A stretch of DNA of 64,000 nucleotides, taken from positions 682,001-746,000 of the forward strand of contig NZ_JAAVIY010000001.1 of NCBI RefSeq assembly GCF_014748335.1, read 5' to 3'. Within the stretch, counting starts at the first letter, position 1. Every line of letters starts with the position of its first letter. Positions 14,941 through 24,455 of this stretch are shown piece by piece. The DNA comes from Flavobacterium selenitireducens. GTDB lineage: Bacteria; Bacteroidota; Bacteroidia; Flavobacteriales; Flavobacteriaceae. The translations under genes were made by a program, and so were the position numbers. The notes below the pieces were generated by a model. It had not been told where the DNA came from. It saw nothing but the letters and a program-made list of their open reading frames with translations, and did not search any database.

Positions 14941-16737
14941 ATGAGATATCTTAGCCTGCTTTTATTGACTTTCCTTGTCGGATGTCATCTTGAACCGCGA
15001 CAGCTCACCGTGAAGGAACAGCTTCTTGAGAACATCGATTCACTGGAAACGGAAATCGTCACGTTGCGCGATCTCGTCGAAAAGAACGGATCCCAGTCCG
15101 GACTGCAAAAGCAATTCACGGGCTGTCGCACATTGTACAAGCATTGCGAATGGGCCGTCGAATATTTCCAACCGTCTGTCGCCCGCTTCATAAACGGCCC
15201 GGCCCTTGACGAGGTAGAAGCGGACGAAAACCGGTTTTTCCCGCCGGCGGGTTTCCAGGTTGTCGAGGAAATGCTGTTTCCGATATACGACAAGGCCAAC
15301 CAAAATGAGTTGAAGCGGGAAACAGGCGTTCTGCTTTCCAATATCCGACAAATCCGGACTCACTTGCAAGCTGTCGCGATTACCAACGACTATATCGTCG
15401 ACGCTCTCCAACAGCATCTTTCGCGGATAACGGCATTGGGTATTACGGGTTTTGATTCTCCGGTCGCGCTGTTATCGATACCTGAGACAGCCGAGGCGAT
15501 GTCTTCCATCAAAAACGTCATCGAGATGTCCGACGTCGGAAAACGCCCCGCCGATCTTGGAAAATTACTCTCCGACGCCTCGCGGTATTGTCGGGAAAAT
15601 CCAGGTTTCAACTCGTTCGACAGAGCCGCTTTCATCTCCAATTATCTGATTCCGATTGGCAACGCACTCAAGGAATTCAGGGATTCCAACCAGATCGCAT
15701 CGGTGCCGAGGACAAATGCGATACGATCGTCTGCAGCGACTTTTTTCGATAAGAATGCGTTTGACGTCGATGCTTTTAGCCCATCAAAAGAATACGGGTT
15801 CACCAATGAAAAAGCGCAATTGGGAAAAATGCTGTTTTACGACAGCCGCCTTTCCAAAGACCAGGATCGCAGCTGTGCGAGCTGCCATCATCCTGAGAAA
15901 GCCTTTACGGACGGATTGGCCGTCAATGTCTCGCTGACCGGATCCAATCTCGTGCGCAACACGCCGACGCTGACGTATTCCGCATTCCAAAATGCGCTTT
16001 TTTGGGACTTGCGCCAACCTGATCTCGAAAAACAAAGCGCGGACGTGATTGCCAATAAAGACGAAATGCATGGGGATCTTACGCTGTTTTTGCCCGTCGT
16101 AAAAAAAGACGCCAAGTTCAACACCCTGTTTTCCAAAGCGTTTCCCGATGAAAAAGACGTAAAAAACTGGCAGATACAGAACGCCCTGGCGAGTTACATC
16201 CGGAGCCTGAACGCTTTCGATTCCAAATTCGACCGTTATGTCCGGGGCGAAAAAACGGCGATGGATCGGGACGAAATTACCGGTATGAATCTCTTTATGG
16301 GTAAAGCCAAATGTGCCACTTGCCATTTTACACCTTTGTTCAACGGATCGGTTCCTCCGCGTTATTCGAAAACCGAGCAGGAAGTTCTGGGAACGCCAAA
16401 ATTTGCGGACGGGAAACAAATCAGCGACGATCCCGGGCGGTTTGCCGTTACCAAAATGCCGCAATTCCTGCACGCCTACAAAACGCCGACGGTTCGCAAC
16501 GCCGCGGTAACGGCTCCGTATATGCATAACGGCGTCTACAAATCGCTTGAGGAAGTCGTCGATTTTTACGATAAAGGCGGCGGAACCGGGCTCGGATATG
16601 ATGTACCCAACCAAACGCTCCCAACCGAAAAGCTCAACCTTACCGCGAACGAGAAAAGCCAATTGGTTGCATTTATCAAGGCGCTCACCGATTCGGAGTA
16701 CATAAAAAATAAACCTGACCTGCGACGGCGGCGTTGA
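14941..16737 (+). CDS. MauG-like di-heme protein with helical N-terminal domain
   Basis: A 598-residue lipoprotein (FLVGC, Cys15) in two parts. Residues of about 20-260 are all-helical without Cys, containing LEEIDS/YFQPSVARFINGPALDE-type segments that recall imelysin-like or EfeO-like helical domains. Residues 285-590 are a MauG/cytochrome c peroxidase domain with heme motifs CASCH (Cys312-His316) and CATCH (Cys458-His462), and the loop YKTPTVRNAAVTAPYMHNGV. Length is nearly twice that of the MauG-like protein in the MbnP operon. The helical part may bring the partner or iron. The stop codon coincides with the start of a tandem repeat array, and an Arg-rich C terminus (RRRR) may reflect that junction. 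Confidence 0.85.
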   Translation: MRYLSLLLLTFLVGCHLEPRQLTVKEQLLENIDSLETEIVTLRDLVEKNGSQSGLQKQFTGCRTLYKHCEWAVEYFQPSVARFINGPALDEVEADENRFFPPAGFQVVEEMLFPIYDKANQNELKRETGVLLSNIRQIRTHLQAVAITNDYIVDALQQHLSRITALGITGFDSPVALLSIPETAEAMSSIKNVIEMSDVGKRPADLGKLLSDASRYCRENPGFNSFDRAAFISNYLIPIGNALKEFRDSNQIASVPRTNAIRSSAATFFDKNAFDVDAFSPSKEYGFTNEKAQLGKMLFYDSRLSKDQDRSCASCHHPEKAFTDGLAVNVSLTGSNLVRNTPTLTYSAFQNALFWDLRQPDLEKQSADVIANKDEMHGDLTLFLPVVKKDAKFNTLFSKAFPDEKDVKNWQIQNALASYIRSLNAFDSKFDRYVRGEKTAMDRDEITGMNLFMGKAKCATCHFTPLFNGSVPPRYSKTEQEVLGTPKFADGKQISDDPGRFAVTKMPQFLHAYKTPTVRNAAVTAPYMHNGVYKSLEEVVDFYDKGGGTGLGYDVPNQTLPTEKLNLTANEKSQLVAFIKALTDSEYIKNKPDLRRRR

Positions 16738-17828
16738 CAACCGATTTTGGCGGACGTTGTTGCTTGCCTCAAATAGTAAACGCGAATTCGCGAATTTGCG
16801 GCTTTCTTATGGCTGTATATAGCAAGAAATTGTCACGCCTATATTGGAATTCTATTTTGTTTTGACGCGTTTTACCGCCAATAGTGTTTCGTTATCACCG
16901 TACACCAATTTGGCACTGATTTGTAAAGAGGAATCTGACAATCGATTTTGGCGGACGTTGTTGCTTGCCTCAAATACTAAAGCCGCGAATTCGCGAATTT
17001 GCGGCTTTCTTATTGGCTGTATTTAGCGAGAGATTATACTTCTATACTCGAATCCTATTTTGTTTTGACGCGTTTTCCGCGAATAGGGTTTCGTTATTGG
17101 CCGTATACCAATTTGCCTCTGATTTTTAAAGAAGAATCTGACAACCGATTTTGGCGGACGTTGTTGCTTGCCTCAAGTACTAAAGCCGCGAATTCGCGAA
17201 TTCGCGGCTTTCTTATTGGTTGTATTTAGCGAGAGATTATACTTCTATACTCGAATCCTATTTTGTTTTGACGCGTTTTACCGCCAATAGTGTTTCGTTA
17301 TCACCGTACACCAATTTGCCTCTGATTTTTGAAGAGGAATCTGACAACCGATTTTGGCGGACGTTGTTGCTTGCCTCAAATACTAAAGCCGCAAATTCGC
17401 GAATTTGCGGCTTTAGTATGGCTGTATATAGCAAGAAATTGTCACGCCTATATTGGAATTCTATTTTGGTTTGACGTTTTACCGCCGATAGTGTTTCGTT
17501 ATCAGCCGTACACCAATTTGACTCTGATTTGTAAAGAGGAATCTGACAATCGATTTTGGCGGACGTTGTTGCTTGCCTCAAATAGTAAACGCGAATTCGC
17601 GAATTTGCGGCTTTCTTATGGCTGTATATATCAAGAAATTGTCACGCCTATATTGGAATTCTATTTTGTTTTGACCCGTTTTACCGCCGATAGTGTTTCG
17701 TTATCACCGTACACCAATTTGGCACTGATTTGTAAAGAGAAATCTGTCAACCGATTTACCGAACGTTGTTGCTTGCCTCAAATACTAAAGCCGCGAATTC
17801 ACGAATTTGCGGCGTTGGTATTGGCTGT
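16736..17828. repeat. 202-bp tandem repeat array, about 5.4 copies
   Basis: Copies begin at 16736, 16937, 17140, 17343, 17545 and 17746 (partial), giving periods of 201, 203, 203, 202 and 201 bp. Each opens with a GACAACCGATTTTGGCGG-like block (last copy diverged) and contains a palindrome of the form AAAGCCGC...GCGGCTTT, for instance 16979-17008 and, perfect over 38 bp, 17381-17418. Because periods are not all multiples of three and frames differ between copies, the array is not coding; reading frames inside it are accidental. It lies between two convergent genes and starts on the stop codon of the first. Confidence 0.93.
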
Positions 17829-17848
17829 ATCCTGTTCCGCCCCAATTA

Positions 17849-17912
17849 TCTAATTATGTAATTTTCTAATTTTCTAATTGTCTAATTATCTAATTATCTA
17901 ATTGTTTAATCA
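17849..17912. repeat. 8-bp AT-rich tandem repeat at the parC 3' end
   Basis: Eight near-identical 8-bp units, mostly TCTAATTA, TCTAATTT or TCTAATTG, run from 17849 to 17912. The last unit includes the complement of the parC stop codon at 17906-17908. The same NNCTAATT unit occurs at 20909 and 34936. Confidence 0.8.
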
Positions 17913-20608
17913 AGCGACAACGTAATCTGCCCTTCGTCATCGATTTCCGTGTCCGGTGCTTCTCCTAAAACAATTTCCGGTTCGGGAATTTCTTCTACAG
18001 GGGCGTCGTAAGGCAACGGCTCCAAGAGATTGACCTGCTTGAGTTTGTCGCTAGTCAGTTGGTTGCCGAGCGCCTTAAAGCCTTTGACGGCAATAAAACT
18101 TTCGATGTCGATCGTCTGGTTTTCCTTCTGCACGCCTTTAACCTTGGCAAATATGATTTCGGCAACCGGGCGATAATCCGTGGAAACGATCTCGAGTTGG
18201 GAATTCGGATGTTCCGTTATAAAACTGTCCTCTTTATTTTCGTTCTCTACAAGGAAACGTTTTACGAAGTAGCGCTCTTTTTCCCCATCGAAGTAAACCG
18301 CGGAAACCGGTTTGTTCGGAATCCATTTTTCGAGGATGATCATGTCTTGGTCGAAGTGTGTCGACAAATCCGGAATGATGACCTTGAGTTTGCCCGATGA
18401 TGAGATCACGAGCAATTTATCGGTCGGACGGAATTCGCCCAAAAGTTCGCCTCGCCCGTCGGTATTCAAACGCTGGACGGTGTCGTCAAACCAGATTTTC
18501 CTCGGCAGAAGCGTCGAAATCCCTTTTTCCTTGAGCTCGATTTTCTTGATTGGATACTTGGAAACCGTGTTGCCTCGGGAATTTCTACCCTTGATGGCCA
18601 TATCGGCGAAATCGAGGTCGAACTTGAGCTTTTTGATGGTTCCGATCTGTCGCAAAATCACCGTAATCACTTCGGCTTCACCGTTCGGGTTTACCGAAAA
18701 ATACAACACCATCGAACCGGCTTTTTCCTGTGTGAGGTCGTACATTTTGTCGCGCGTCACGCCCGAAACGTTGAAGCGCTTGATATAACTCGAGCCCGAT
18801 TTCCCGTCGCGGTAGACCATATTGTAGATCGTGCGCTTGTCATTCTTGTCGAAAACCGCCGCGTGTATGATGTCCTTTCCGATGAATTTCTTGTCGTCGA
18901 CTTTCGTGATCATCATGTTCCCGTCGCGCAGGAACACGATCACGTCGTCAATGTCCGAGCAATCGCCTATATATTCGTCTTTTTTGAGACCCGTCCCGAT
19001 GAAACCTTCTTCGCGATTGACGTATAGTTTCGTGTTGCGCAATACCACTTTCGTCGCCTCGATATTGTCGAATGAACGCAATTCGGTTTGGCGTTCGCGC
19101 CCTTTGCCGTATTTTTCCTTCAGTTTCGTAAAAAACGCGATCGCGAAATCGACGATATGTTCCAGATGATGCTTTACCTGGGCGATTTCACCTTCGAGCG
19201 CCTCAAGTTTTTCCTGGGCTTTGTCGATGTCGAACTTGGAGATGCGCTTGATCCGGATTTCCGTCAAGCGGACGATATCCTCATCAGTGACTGCACGCCT
19301 CAAATGTTTCGTGAACGGCTTCAAACCTTGGTCAATCGCGCGGATCACGCCTTCCCAGGTTTCTTCCTCTTCGATCAGACGATAAATCCTGTTTTCGATG
19401 AAAATGCGTTCAAGCGACAGGAAATGCCATTGTTCCTCGAGTTCGTCGAGCTGGATTTCGAGTTCGGCTTTGAGCAATTCGACGGTGCGATGCGTCGAAA
19501 CCCTAAGCATTTCAGAAACGCCCACGAACCGCGGACTGTGGTTCTCGATCACGCATCCCAAAGGTGCCACGGACGTCTCGCAAGCCGTAAAAGCGAACAG
19601 GGCATCGATCGTCTTATCAGGCGAAACACCCGGAAACAAATGGATCAGGATTTCGACTTCGGCAGCCGTGTTGTCCTCGATTTTCTTGATCTTGATCTTG
19701 CCTTTGTCATTGGCTTTCAAAATCGAATCGATAAGGGACGAGGTGTTTGTCGAAAACGGAATTTGCGTAATGACGAGCGTATTTTTGTCGAGCTGGGAAA
19801 TTTTCGCCCGGACACGCACACGACCGCCGCGCATTCCGTCATTGTAGTTGGAAACATCGGCGATTCCCTGTGTCGGGAAATCAGGATACAACGTAAAAGG
19901 TTTGTTCTTCAGGATCTTTATCGAAGCATCGATGAGCTCGTTGAAATTGTGCGGCAACACTTTCGTGGACAAGCCGACGGCGATTCCTTCAGCGCCCTGG
20001 GCGAGCAACAACGGGAACTTGACCGGAAGGTTTACGGGCTCGTTGCGGCGTCCGTCATAAGATGCCTGCCATTGCGTGATTTTCGGGCTGTAAAGGACAT
20101 CGTGGGCAAATTTGGTAAGACGCGCCTCTATGTAACGAGAAGCGGCGGCTCCGTCTCCCGTGAGAATGTTTCCCCAGTTTCCCTGGGTGTCGATAAGCAA
20201 ATCCTTTTGCCCGATCTGCACGATCGCATCCCCAATCGACGCGTCCCCGTGCGGATGGTATTGCATCGTATGCCCCACGATGTTCGCCACCTTGTTGTAG
20301 CGGCCATCGTCGAGTTCGCGCATCGAGTGCATGATGCGACGCTGGACCGGTTTGAAACCGTCTTCTATCGCAGGAACGGCCCGTTCGAGAATTACGTAAG
20401 ACGCGTAGTCGAGAAACCAATCCTTGTACATTCCGGTGACTTTGGTGATCGTGTCCTCGGGATTGGCTTCGTGCGTATCGAAAAAGTGGGCGCTTTCCGC
20501 AGACGAAGCATCGTGGGACAAACTCTCGGAGGAATGCTCGTCAGGAGTTGGTTCGATGTCGTCGAAATTGTCGTCTTCGGGAATGTTGTTTTCTTCGTCT
20601 TCTTGCAT
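17906..20608 (-). CDS. parC: DNA topoisomerase IV subunit A (ParC/GyrA family)
   Basis: A 900-residue type IIA topoisomerase cleavage subunit that pairs with the ParE encoded just upstream and decatenates chromosomes with ATP. Residues 1-50 are an acidic Ser-rich extension. The winged-helix region has YHPHGDASIGD, and the catalytic Tyr159 is in AAASRYIEARLT. A coiled-coil tower follows near 440-490, and a C-terminal beta-pinwheel from about 540. At the position of quinolone-contact Ser83 (GyrA numbering) this protein has Ala123; the acidic partner is Asp127. That difference appears usual for the Bacteroidota form and is not proof of resistance. A 370-bp gap separates it from parE. Confidence 0.92.
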   Translation of the reverse strand: MQEDEENNIPEDDNFDDIEPTPDEHSSESLSHDASSAESAHFFDTHEANPEDTITKVTGMYKDWFLDYASYVILERAVPAIEDGFKPVQRRIMHSMRELDDGRYNKVANIVGHTMQYHPHGDASIGDAIVQIGQKDLLIDTQGNWGNILTGDGAAASRYIEARLTKFAHDVLYSPKITQWQASYDGRRNEPVNLPVKFPLLLAQGAEGIAVGLSTKVLPHNFNELIDASIKILKNKPFTLYPDFPTQGIADVSNYNDGMRGGRVRVRAKISQLDKNTLVITQIPFSTNTSSLIDSILKANDKGKIKIKKIEDNTAAEVEILIHLFPGVSPDKTIDALFAFTACETSVAPLGCVIENHSPRFVGVSEMLRVSTHRTVELLKAELEIQLDELEEQWHFLSLERIFIENRIYRLIEEEETWEGVIRAIDQGLKPFTKHLRRAVTDEDIVRLTEIRIKRISKFDIDKAQEKLEALEGEIAQVKHHLEHIVDFAIAFFTKLKEKYGKGRERQTELRSFDNIEATKVVLRNTKLYVNREEGFIGTGLKKDEYIGDCSDIDDVIVFLRDGNMMITKVDDKKFIGKDIIHAAVFDKNDKRTIYNMVYRDGKSGSSYIKRFNVSGVTRDKMYDLTQEKAGSMVLYFSVNPNGEAEVITVILRQIGTIKKLKFDLDFADMAIKGRNSRGNTVSKYPIKKIELKEKGISTLLPRKIWFDDTVQRLNTDGRGELLGEFRPTDKLLVISSSGKLKVIIPDLSTHFDQDMIILEKWIPNKPVSAVYFDGEKERYFVKRFLVENENKEDSFITEHPNSQLEIVSTDYRPVAEIIFAKVKGVQKENQTIDIESFIAVKGFKALGNQLTSDKLKQVNLLEPLPYDAPVEEIPEPEIVLGEAPDTEIDDEGQITLSLD

Positions 20609-20715
20609 TGTTGGGTGCCTGAGTGCCTGAGAACCTGAGTGCGTAAAAAAGCGAAACCGATAATCTGGCGATATTTTAGTGTTCTTTTGGAACGTAAATT
20701 TTGTTTTTTGTAACC

Positions 20716-20812
20716 AACCGCAGCCCGGATGCGAGCGGCTATCCTTTCGACAGCGCCTTTAGCTGGCGAAAGATAATAGCGGGCAGCCGGATATGTCTGC
20801 CGCAAATTTTAA
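20716..20812 (+). repeat. intergenic structured repeat between parE and parC
   Basis: The element contains GCCCGGATGCGAGCGGCTAT, a hairpin CTTTCGACAGC/GCTGGCGAAAG-like centre, and then ATAGCGGGCAGCCGGATATG. Order and spacing match the element at 30752. Read on the plus strand it is antisense to the flanking genes. The remaining part of the 370-bp gap (20820-20977) is AT-rich with CTAATT units and holds no gene. Confidence 0.6.
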
Positions 20813-20908
20813 AAAAATGACTAAACAAATGTGATAGTTCAGGACAGTTAAGACGTCTGCATTACGTGGTTCTCAACTATTCTGAACTGTTCAAACCTGC
20901 TTCAAATT

Positions 20909-20979
20909 GCCCAATTTCCAAATTATCTAATTACTTAATTTTCTATTTTCTAATTACCTAATTTTCCAATTTCCAAATT
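20909..20979. repeat. 8-bp AT-rich imperfect repeat at the parE 3' end
   Basis: A run of imperfect 8-bp units ending AATT (CCAATT, CAAATT, CTAATT, TTAATT types) that reaches the parE stop codon at 20978-20980. It resembles the cleaner arrays at 17849 and 34936. Confidence 0.6.
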
Positions 20980-22831
20980 ACTTTTCCACCACATCCAATT
21001 CCACTTTCAAATTCCGGATGATAAATTCCTGCCGATCGGGCGTATTCTTGCCCATGTAGAATTCCAACAGCGATTCGATCGTCGTGGCGCGGTCGAGCAT
21101 CACGGGATCGAGCCGGATGTCGGCTCCGATAAAATGCACGAACTCATCAGGGGAAATCTCTCCTAGTCCCTTGAATCGCGTGATCTCGGGTTTTGGCTTG
21201 AGCTTTTCTATCGCGGCGACGCGTTCCTCCTCGGAATAGCAATAAATGGTTTCTTTCTTGTTCCGGACGCGGAACAACGGCGTCTGCAAAATATACAAAT
21301 GCCCTTCCTTGATGAGTTCCGGGAAGAATTGCAGGAAAAACGTAATGAGCAACAGCCGGATGTGCATGCCGTCAACGTCCGCGTCCGTGGCGATCACGAT
21401 GTTGTTGTAGCGCAAATCTTCCATGCTTTCCTCAATGTTCAGAGCGGCTTGCAACAAATTGAATTCTTCGTTTTCGTATACGATCTTTTTGGACATTCCG
21501 TACGAGTTCAATGGCTTTCCACGCAGCGAAAAAACGGCTTGGGTGTTGACGTTGCGCGATTTCGTGATGGAACCTGATGCAGAATCTCCTTCCGTGATAA
21601 AAAGCGTACTTTCGAGGCTCAACGGATTCTTCGTGTCAGGCAAATGCACGCGACAATCGCGCAGTTTCTTGTTGTGAAGGCTTGCTTTTTTGGCGCGATC
21701 CCTGGCGAGTTTGCGAATGCCTGAAAGTTCTTTTCGCTCGCGTTCGGCCTGGAGGATCTTGCGCAATAAAGCATCTGCCGTCTCAGGATTTTTGTGCAGG
21801 AAATTGTCGAGGTTTGTCTTGATGAAATCGTTGATGAAGGTGCGCACCGACGGCAGTTCGGGCCCCATTTCGGTGGAACCCAGTTTCGTCTTCGTCTGGG
21901 ATTCGAAAACCGGTTCCATGACCTTAACGGATATGGCCCCGACAATCGATTTGCGGATGTCGCTCGGCTCAAAACCTTTGTTGTAAAATTCGCGCACAGT
22001 CTTGACGACGGCTTCGCGATAGGCGTTCAGGTGGGTTCCGCCCTGGGTCGTGTTTTGTCCGTTGACGAACGAATGGTATTCTTCTGAATATTGAGTTTTT
22101 GAGTGCGTCATCGCGATCTCGATATCGTCCGCCTTGAGGTGGATGACCGGATAGACCATGTCCTCCTGTTGCATGTCTTCTTCGAGCAAGTCCTTGAGCC
22201 CGTTGTCTGACGAATATTTCTCGCCATTGTAGTAAATCGTAAGCCCCGTGTTCAGATAACAATAGTTCTTGAGCATCCGGATGACGTACTCGTTGCGGAA
22301 CTTGAAATTCTTGAAGATCGCTTCGTCCGGAATGAAAATCACTTTGGTGCCGCGGCGTTTCGTGGTTTCGATCAGGTCTTCCTCAAGCGTAAGCTCGCCG
22401 GCCGAAAATTCCGCGGCTTTTTGTTTGTCGTCACGTACTGATTCCACTCTGAAATGGGACGACAATGCATTCACGGCCTTGGTTCCGACGCCGTTCAACC
22501 CGACGGATTTCTTGAACGCAAGCGAGTCGTATTTTCCGCCCGTATTCATCTTGGAAACCACGTCGATGACTTTACCCAAAGGAATGCCCCGACCATAATC
22601 GCGAACCGAGACCTGCTTATCGCGGATCGATACCTCAATGGTCTTGCCCGCGTTCATAACGAATTCGTCTATGCAGTTGTCGATGACCTCTTTGAGCAGA
22701 ATATAGATCCCGTCGTCCGGAGACGAGCCGTCCCCAAGTTTCCCGATGTACATGCCGGGACGCATGCGGATATGCTCCTTCCAGTCGAGGGAACGGATAT
22801 TGCCTTCGTCGTAATTGGTCAATTCAGCCAT
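20978..22831 (-). CDS. parE: DNA topoisomerase IV subunit B (ParE/GyrB family)
   Basis: A 617-residue ATPase subunit of topoisomerase IV. The GHKL ATP site shows [19 protein letters not shown] and [14 protein letters not shown]. The transducer domain has [13 protein letters not shown]. The TOPRIM Mg-binding motifs are [12 protein letters not shown] and [14 protein letters not shown], and the C terminus has [15 protein letters not shown]. Length fits ParE rather than the longer GyrB of the same organisms. It precedes parC on the same strand with a gap of 370 bp containing repeats, so separate transcription of parC is possible. Confidence 0.94.
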   Translation of the reverse strand: MAELTNYDEGNIRSLDWKEHIRMRPGMYIGKLGDGSSPDDGIYILLKEVIDNCIDEFVMNAGKTIEVSIRDKQVSVRDYGRGIPLGKVIDVVSKMNTGGKYDSLAFKKSVGLNGVGTKAVNALSSHFRVESVRDDKQKAAEFSAGELTLEEDLIETTKRRGTKVIFIPDEAIFKNFKFRNEYVIRMLKNYCYLNTGLTIYYNGEKYSSDNGLKDLLEEDMQQEDMVYPVIHLKADDIEIAMTHSKTQYSEEYHSFVNGQNTTQGGTHLNAYREAVVKTVREFYNKGFEPSDIRKSIVGAISVKVMEPVFESQTKTKLGSTEMGPELPSVRTFINDFIKTNLDNFLHKNPETADALLRKILQAERERKELSGIRKLARDRAKKASLHNKKLRDCRVHLPDTKNPLSLESTLFITEGDSASGSITKSRNVNTQAVFSLRGKPLNSYGMSKKIVYENEEFNLLQAALNIEESMEDLRYNNIVIATDADVDGMHIRLLLITFFLQFFPELIKEGHLYILQTPLFRVRNKKETIYCYSEEERVAAIEKLKPKPEITRFKGLGEISPDEFVHFIGADIRLDPVMLDRATTIESLLEFYMGKNTPDRQEFIIRNLKVELDVVEK

Positions 22832-22924
22832 TGCGGGGAGATCAGTTTTGTGCTAATATAATTCTATTGCGCGCGCGGGGAAAGCCACGGCGTCTAAAGT
22901 TATTAAGAATGATATTGACAGAAT

Positions 22925-23405
22925 GGCGTTCGGCGCGCGGCGAGCGAAGCGAGCCGCCAAACGCCCAGCAAATCTAAAAAAATTCGCAAATCCGCGGCAA
23001 AAACCAAAACCCGCGGCGCAGCGAAGCGGAGCCGCCAAACGCCTAGCACTTAATTTCCTTAATGCCCTTAATGGTTTTAACACAATACAGCGAGCGAAGC
23101 GAGCCGCCAAACGCCAGCAAATCGAAAAAATTCGTGCACCATCGGCAAAAAACCAAAACCCGCGGCGCAGCGAAGCGGAGCCGCAAAACGTACAGCAATC
23201 TAAAAAACTTCGCGAATCCGCGGCAAAAAACCAAAACCCGCGGCGCAGCGAAGCGGAGCCGCCAAACGCCCAGCACTTAACTTCCTTAATGCCCTTAATG
23301 GTTTTAACACAATACAGCGAGCGAAGCGAGCCGCCAAACGTCCAGCACTTAATATTCTTAACGGTTTAACACTGTGCAGCGAGCGAAGCGAGCCGCCACA
23401 CGTCC
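22925..23405. repeat. GC-rich interspersed repeat cluster upstream of parE
   Basis: Two short modules alternate. Module A, GCGAGCGAAGCGAGCCGCC, occurs near 22943, 23088, 23317 and 23378. Module B, CGCGGCGCAGCGAAGCGGAG, occurs at about 23012, 23159 and 23241. A block of about 50 bp (CCCTTAATGGTTTTAACACA plus module A) is repeated at 23062 and 23291. Frames in this stretch yield Ala/Lys/Arg-rich low-complexity peptides and are not believed. It fills the 587-bp gap between parE and the transglutaminase-like gene. A related reverse-complement piece occurs near 43130. Confidence 0.85.
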
Positions 23406-23418
23406 TACGATTTCATCC

Positions 23419-24393
23419 TCAAGACTTCCTGATCCTGTACGTCGCCACCGACTCCTGATCGACAAAAATTGTAAGGAAACCAGACGCCCCTTTCTCCAAC
23501 GCCACCTCAAATTCCGCCACATTGCCCTTTCGCGTCAACTGAGCAAAACGAATTTTCCCATCGCTGCTCACCGCATAGGCCACCTTATCCGAACGCAGGT
23601 TTTCTATCTTGAACGGAATGACATGATTATTTGGCAACGTCCCGGATTTTGGAAACGCGATCCTGAAATCAGCCTCAATGTATTCACCGGAAAAAAGCGG
23701 CAAAGACGCGAACTCTTCGGCGGTTTTGTCAGCGGGCAGCCACTTGGGTTCATCAGGGAAATGATTTAGGAAAAACAGGTTCGGATCTGTGAAAAAATAC
23801 CCTTCATTGAACTTGTTGACAAATTTTCCGGTTGCAGTACTCACCGAACCTGAGCCCCATGTCACGTCGATCATTTGCCATTTGCCGTCAATGCGCACGG
23901 CGTTCCAGATATGGTCGGCGGAAGTAGGCAACTTTCCGATATGCGTCGGATGGGATTTGGACGTACCCGGAATCGCGATCGCCTCAAGCCCGACAAGCTT
24001 TGCAACCCTGTCATACAACGCTGTATAACCACGGCAGACTCCCTTTTTAGACTTCAGCGTCCGACTGGCCAGCTCAAGATTGTATTGTTGCAATTTGCGC
24101 TCCTTCTCTTCCGGTGTCCGATAAGAAAATGCAACTTTACCACCTTGGTTCGATCGCAGTTCGACTAGATCATAGCGCACGTTTTTGGCGATCCAGGTAT
24201 AAACTGCCCGTGCTTTTTCAATATCGGAAGTAAAATCGGAATTGATCCTGTCGGCCAATTTTTCGGGAGATGCGAAATTGTTCGGGTAAGCACTTACCTT
24301 GCTGTCTACCGAAGCGAAATCCTGGGCCGACATCGAAGTTGTGGTTAACGCAATTATCAATAAAATGAATTGGGAAAAAAATGGAAATTTCAT
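23419..24393 (-). CDS. transglutaminase-like domain protein, secreted
   Basis: A 324-residue exported protein with a signal peptide ending near TSMSAQ. The transglutaminase-like fold is shown by the region ARAVYTWIAKNVRYD, the Cys in LKSKKGVCRGYTALYDRVA, the His in SADHIWNAVRIDGKWQ and the Asp in MIDVTWGSGS, giving a Cys-His-Asp triad. Bacterial relatives are often peptidases or cell-surface enzymes rather than true cross-linkers. The C-terminal third is beta-rich and may be a separate binding domain. Start ATG 24393 gives a standard signal peptide; the longer frame adds ten residues before it. No operon partner is evident. Confidence 0.85.
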   Translation of the reverse strand: MKFPFFSQFILLIIALTTTSMSAQDFASVDSKVSAYPNNFASPEKLADRINSDFTSDIEKARAVYTWIAKNVRYDLVELRSNQGGKVAFSYRTPEEKERKLQQYNLELASRTLKSKKGVCRGYTALYDRVAKLVGLEAIAIPGTSKSHPTHIGKLPTSADHIWNAVRIDGKWQMIDVTWGSGSVSTATGKFVNKFNEGYFFTDPNLFFLNHFPDEPKWLPADKTAEEFASLPLFSGEYIEADFRIAFPKSGTLPNNHVIPFKIENLRSDKVAYAVSSDGKIRFAQLTRKGNVAEFEVALEKGASGFLTIFVDQESVATYRIRKS

Positions 24394-24455
24394 ACGCGCC
24401 GTCCTGCAACATGTTTGCCACAAACCGTTAACGCCCTGATAAAGTTTTTAGTATG

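Noticed and set aside
16736..17828. CRISPR array
   Set aside because: Units are 202 bp with near-identical content throughout. There are no short repeats with unique spacers and no cas genes in the window.
16844..17853. Overlapping short reading frames on both strands in the 202-bp array, seemingly encoding repeated peptides
   Set aside because: The unit length is 201-203 bp, so the frame changes between copies. Both strands are open only because each unit is similar. No promoter or start context recurs in a consistent place.
19088..20638. A 516-codon frame antisense to parC
   Set aside because: It is a mirror of a well-conserved gene, with Arg/Asp/Val-rich composition and no recognisable family. 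High codon bias of parC explains an open antisense frame.
22923..23369. 148-codon frame in the GC-rich repeats, Ala/Lys/Asn-rich
   Set aside because: The peptide only reflects the repeat modules. There is no independent evidence of coding.
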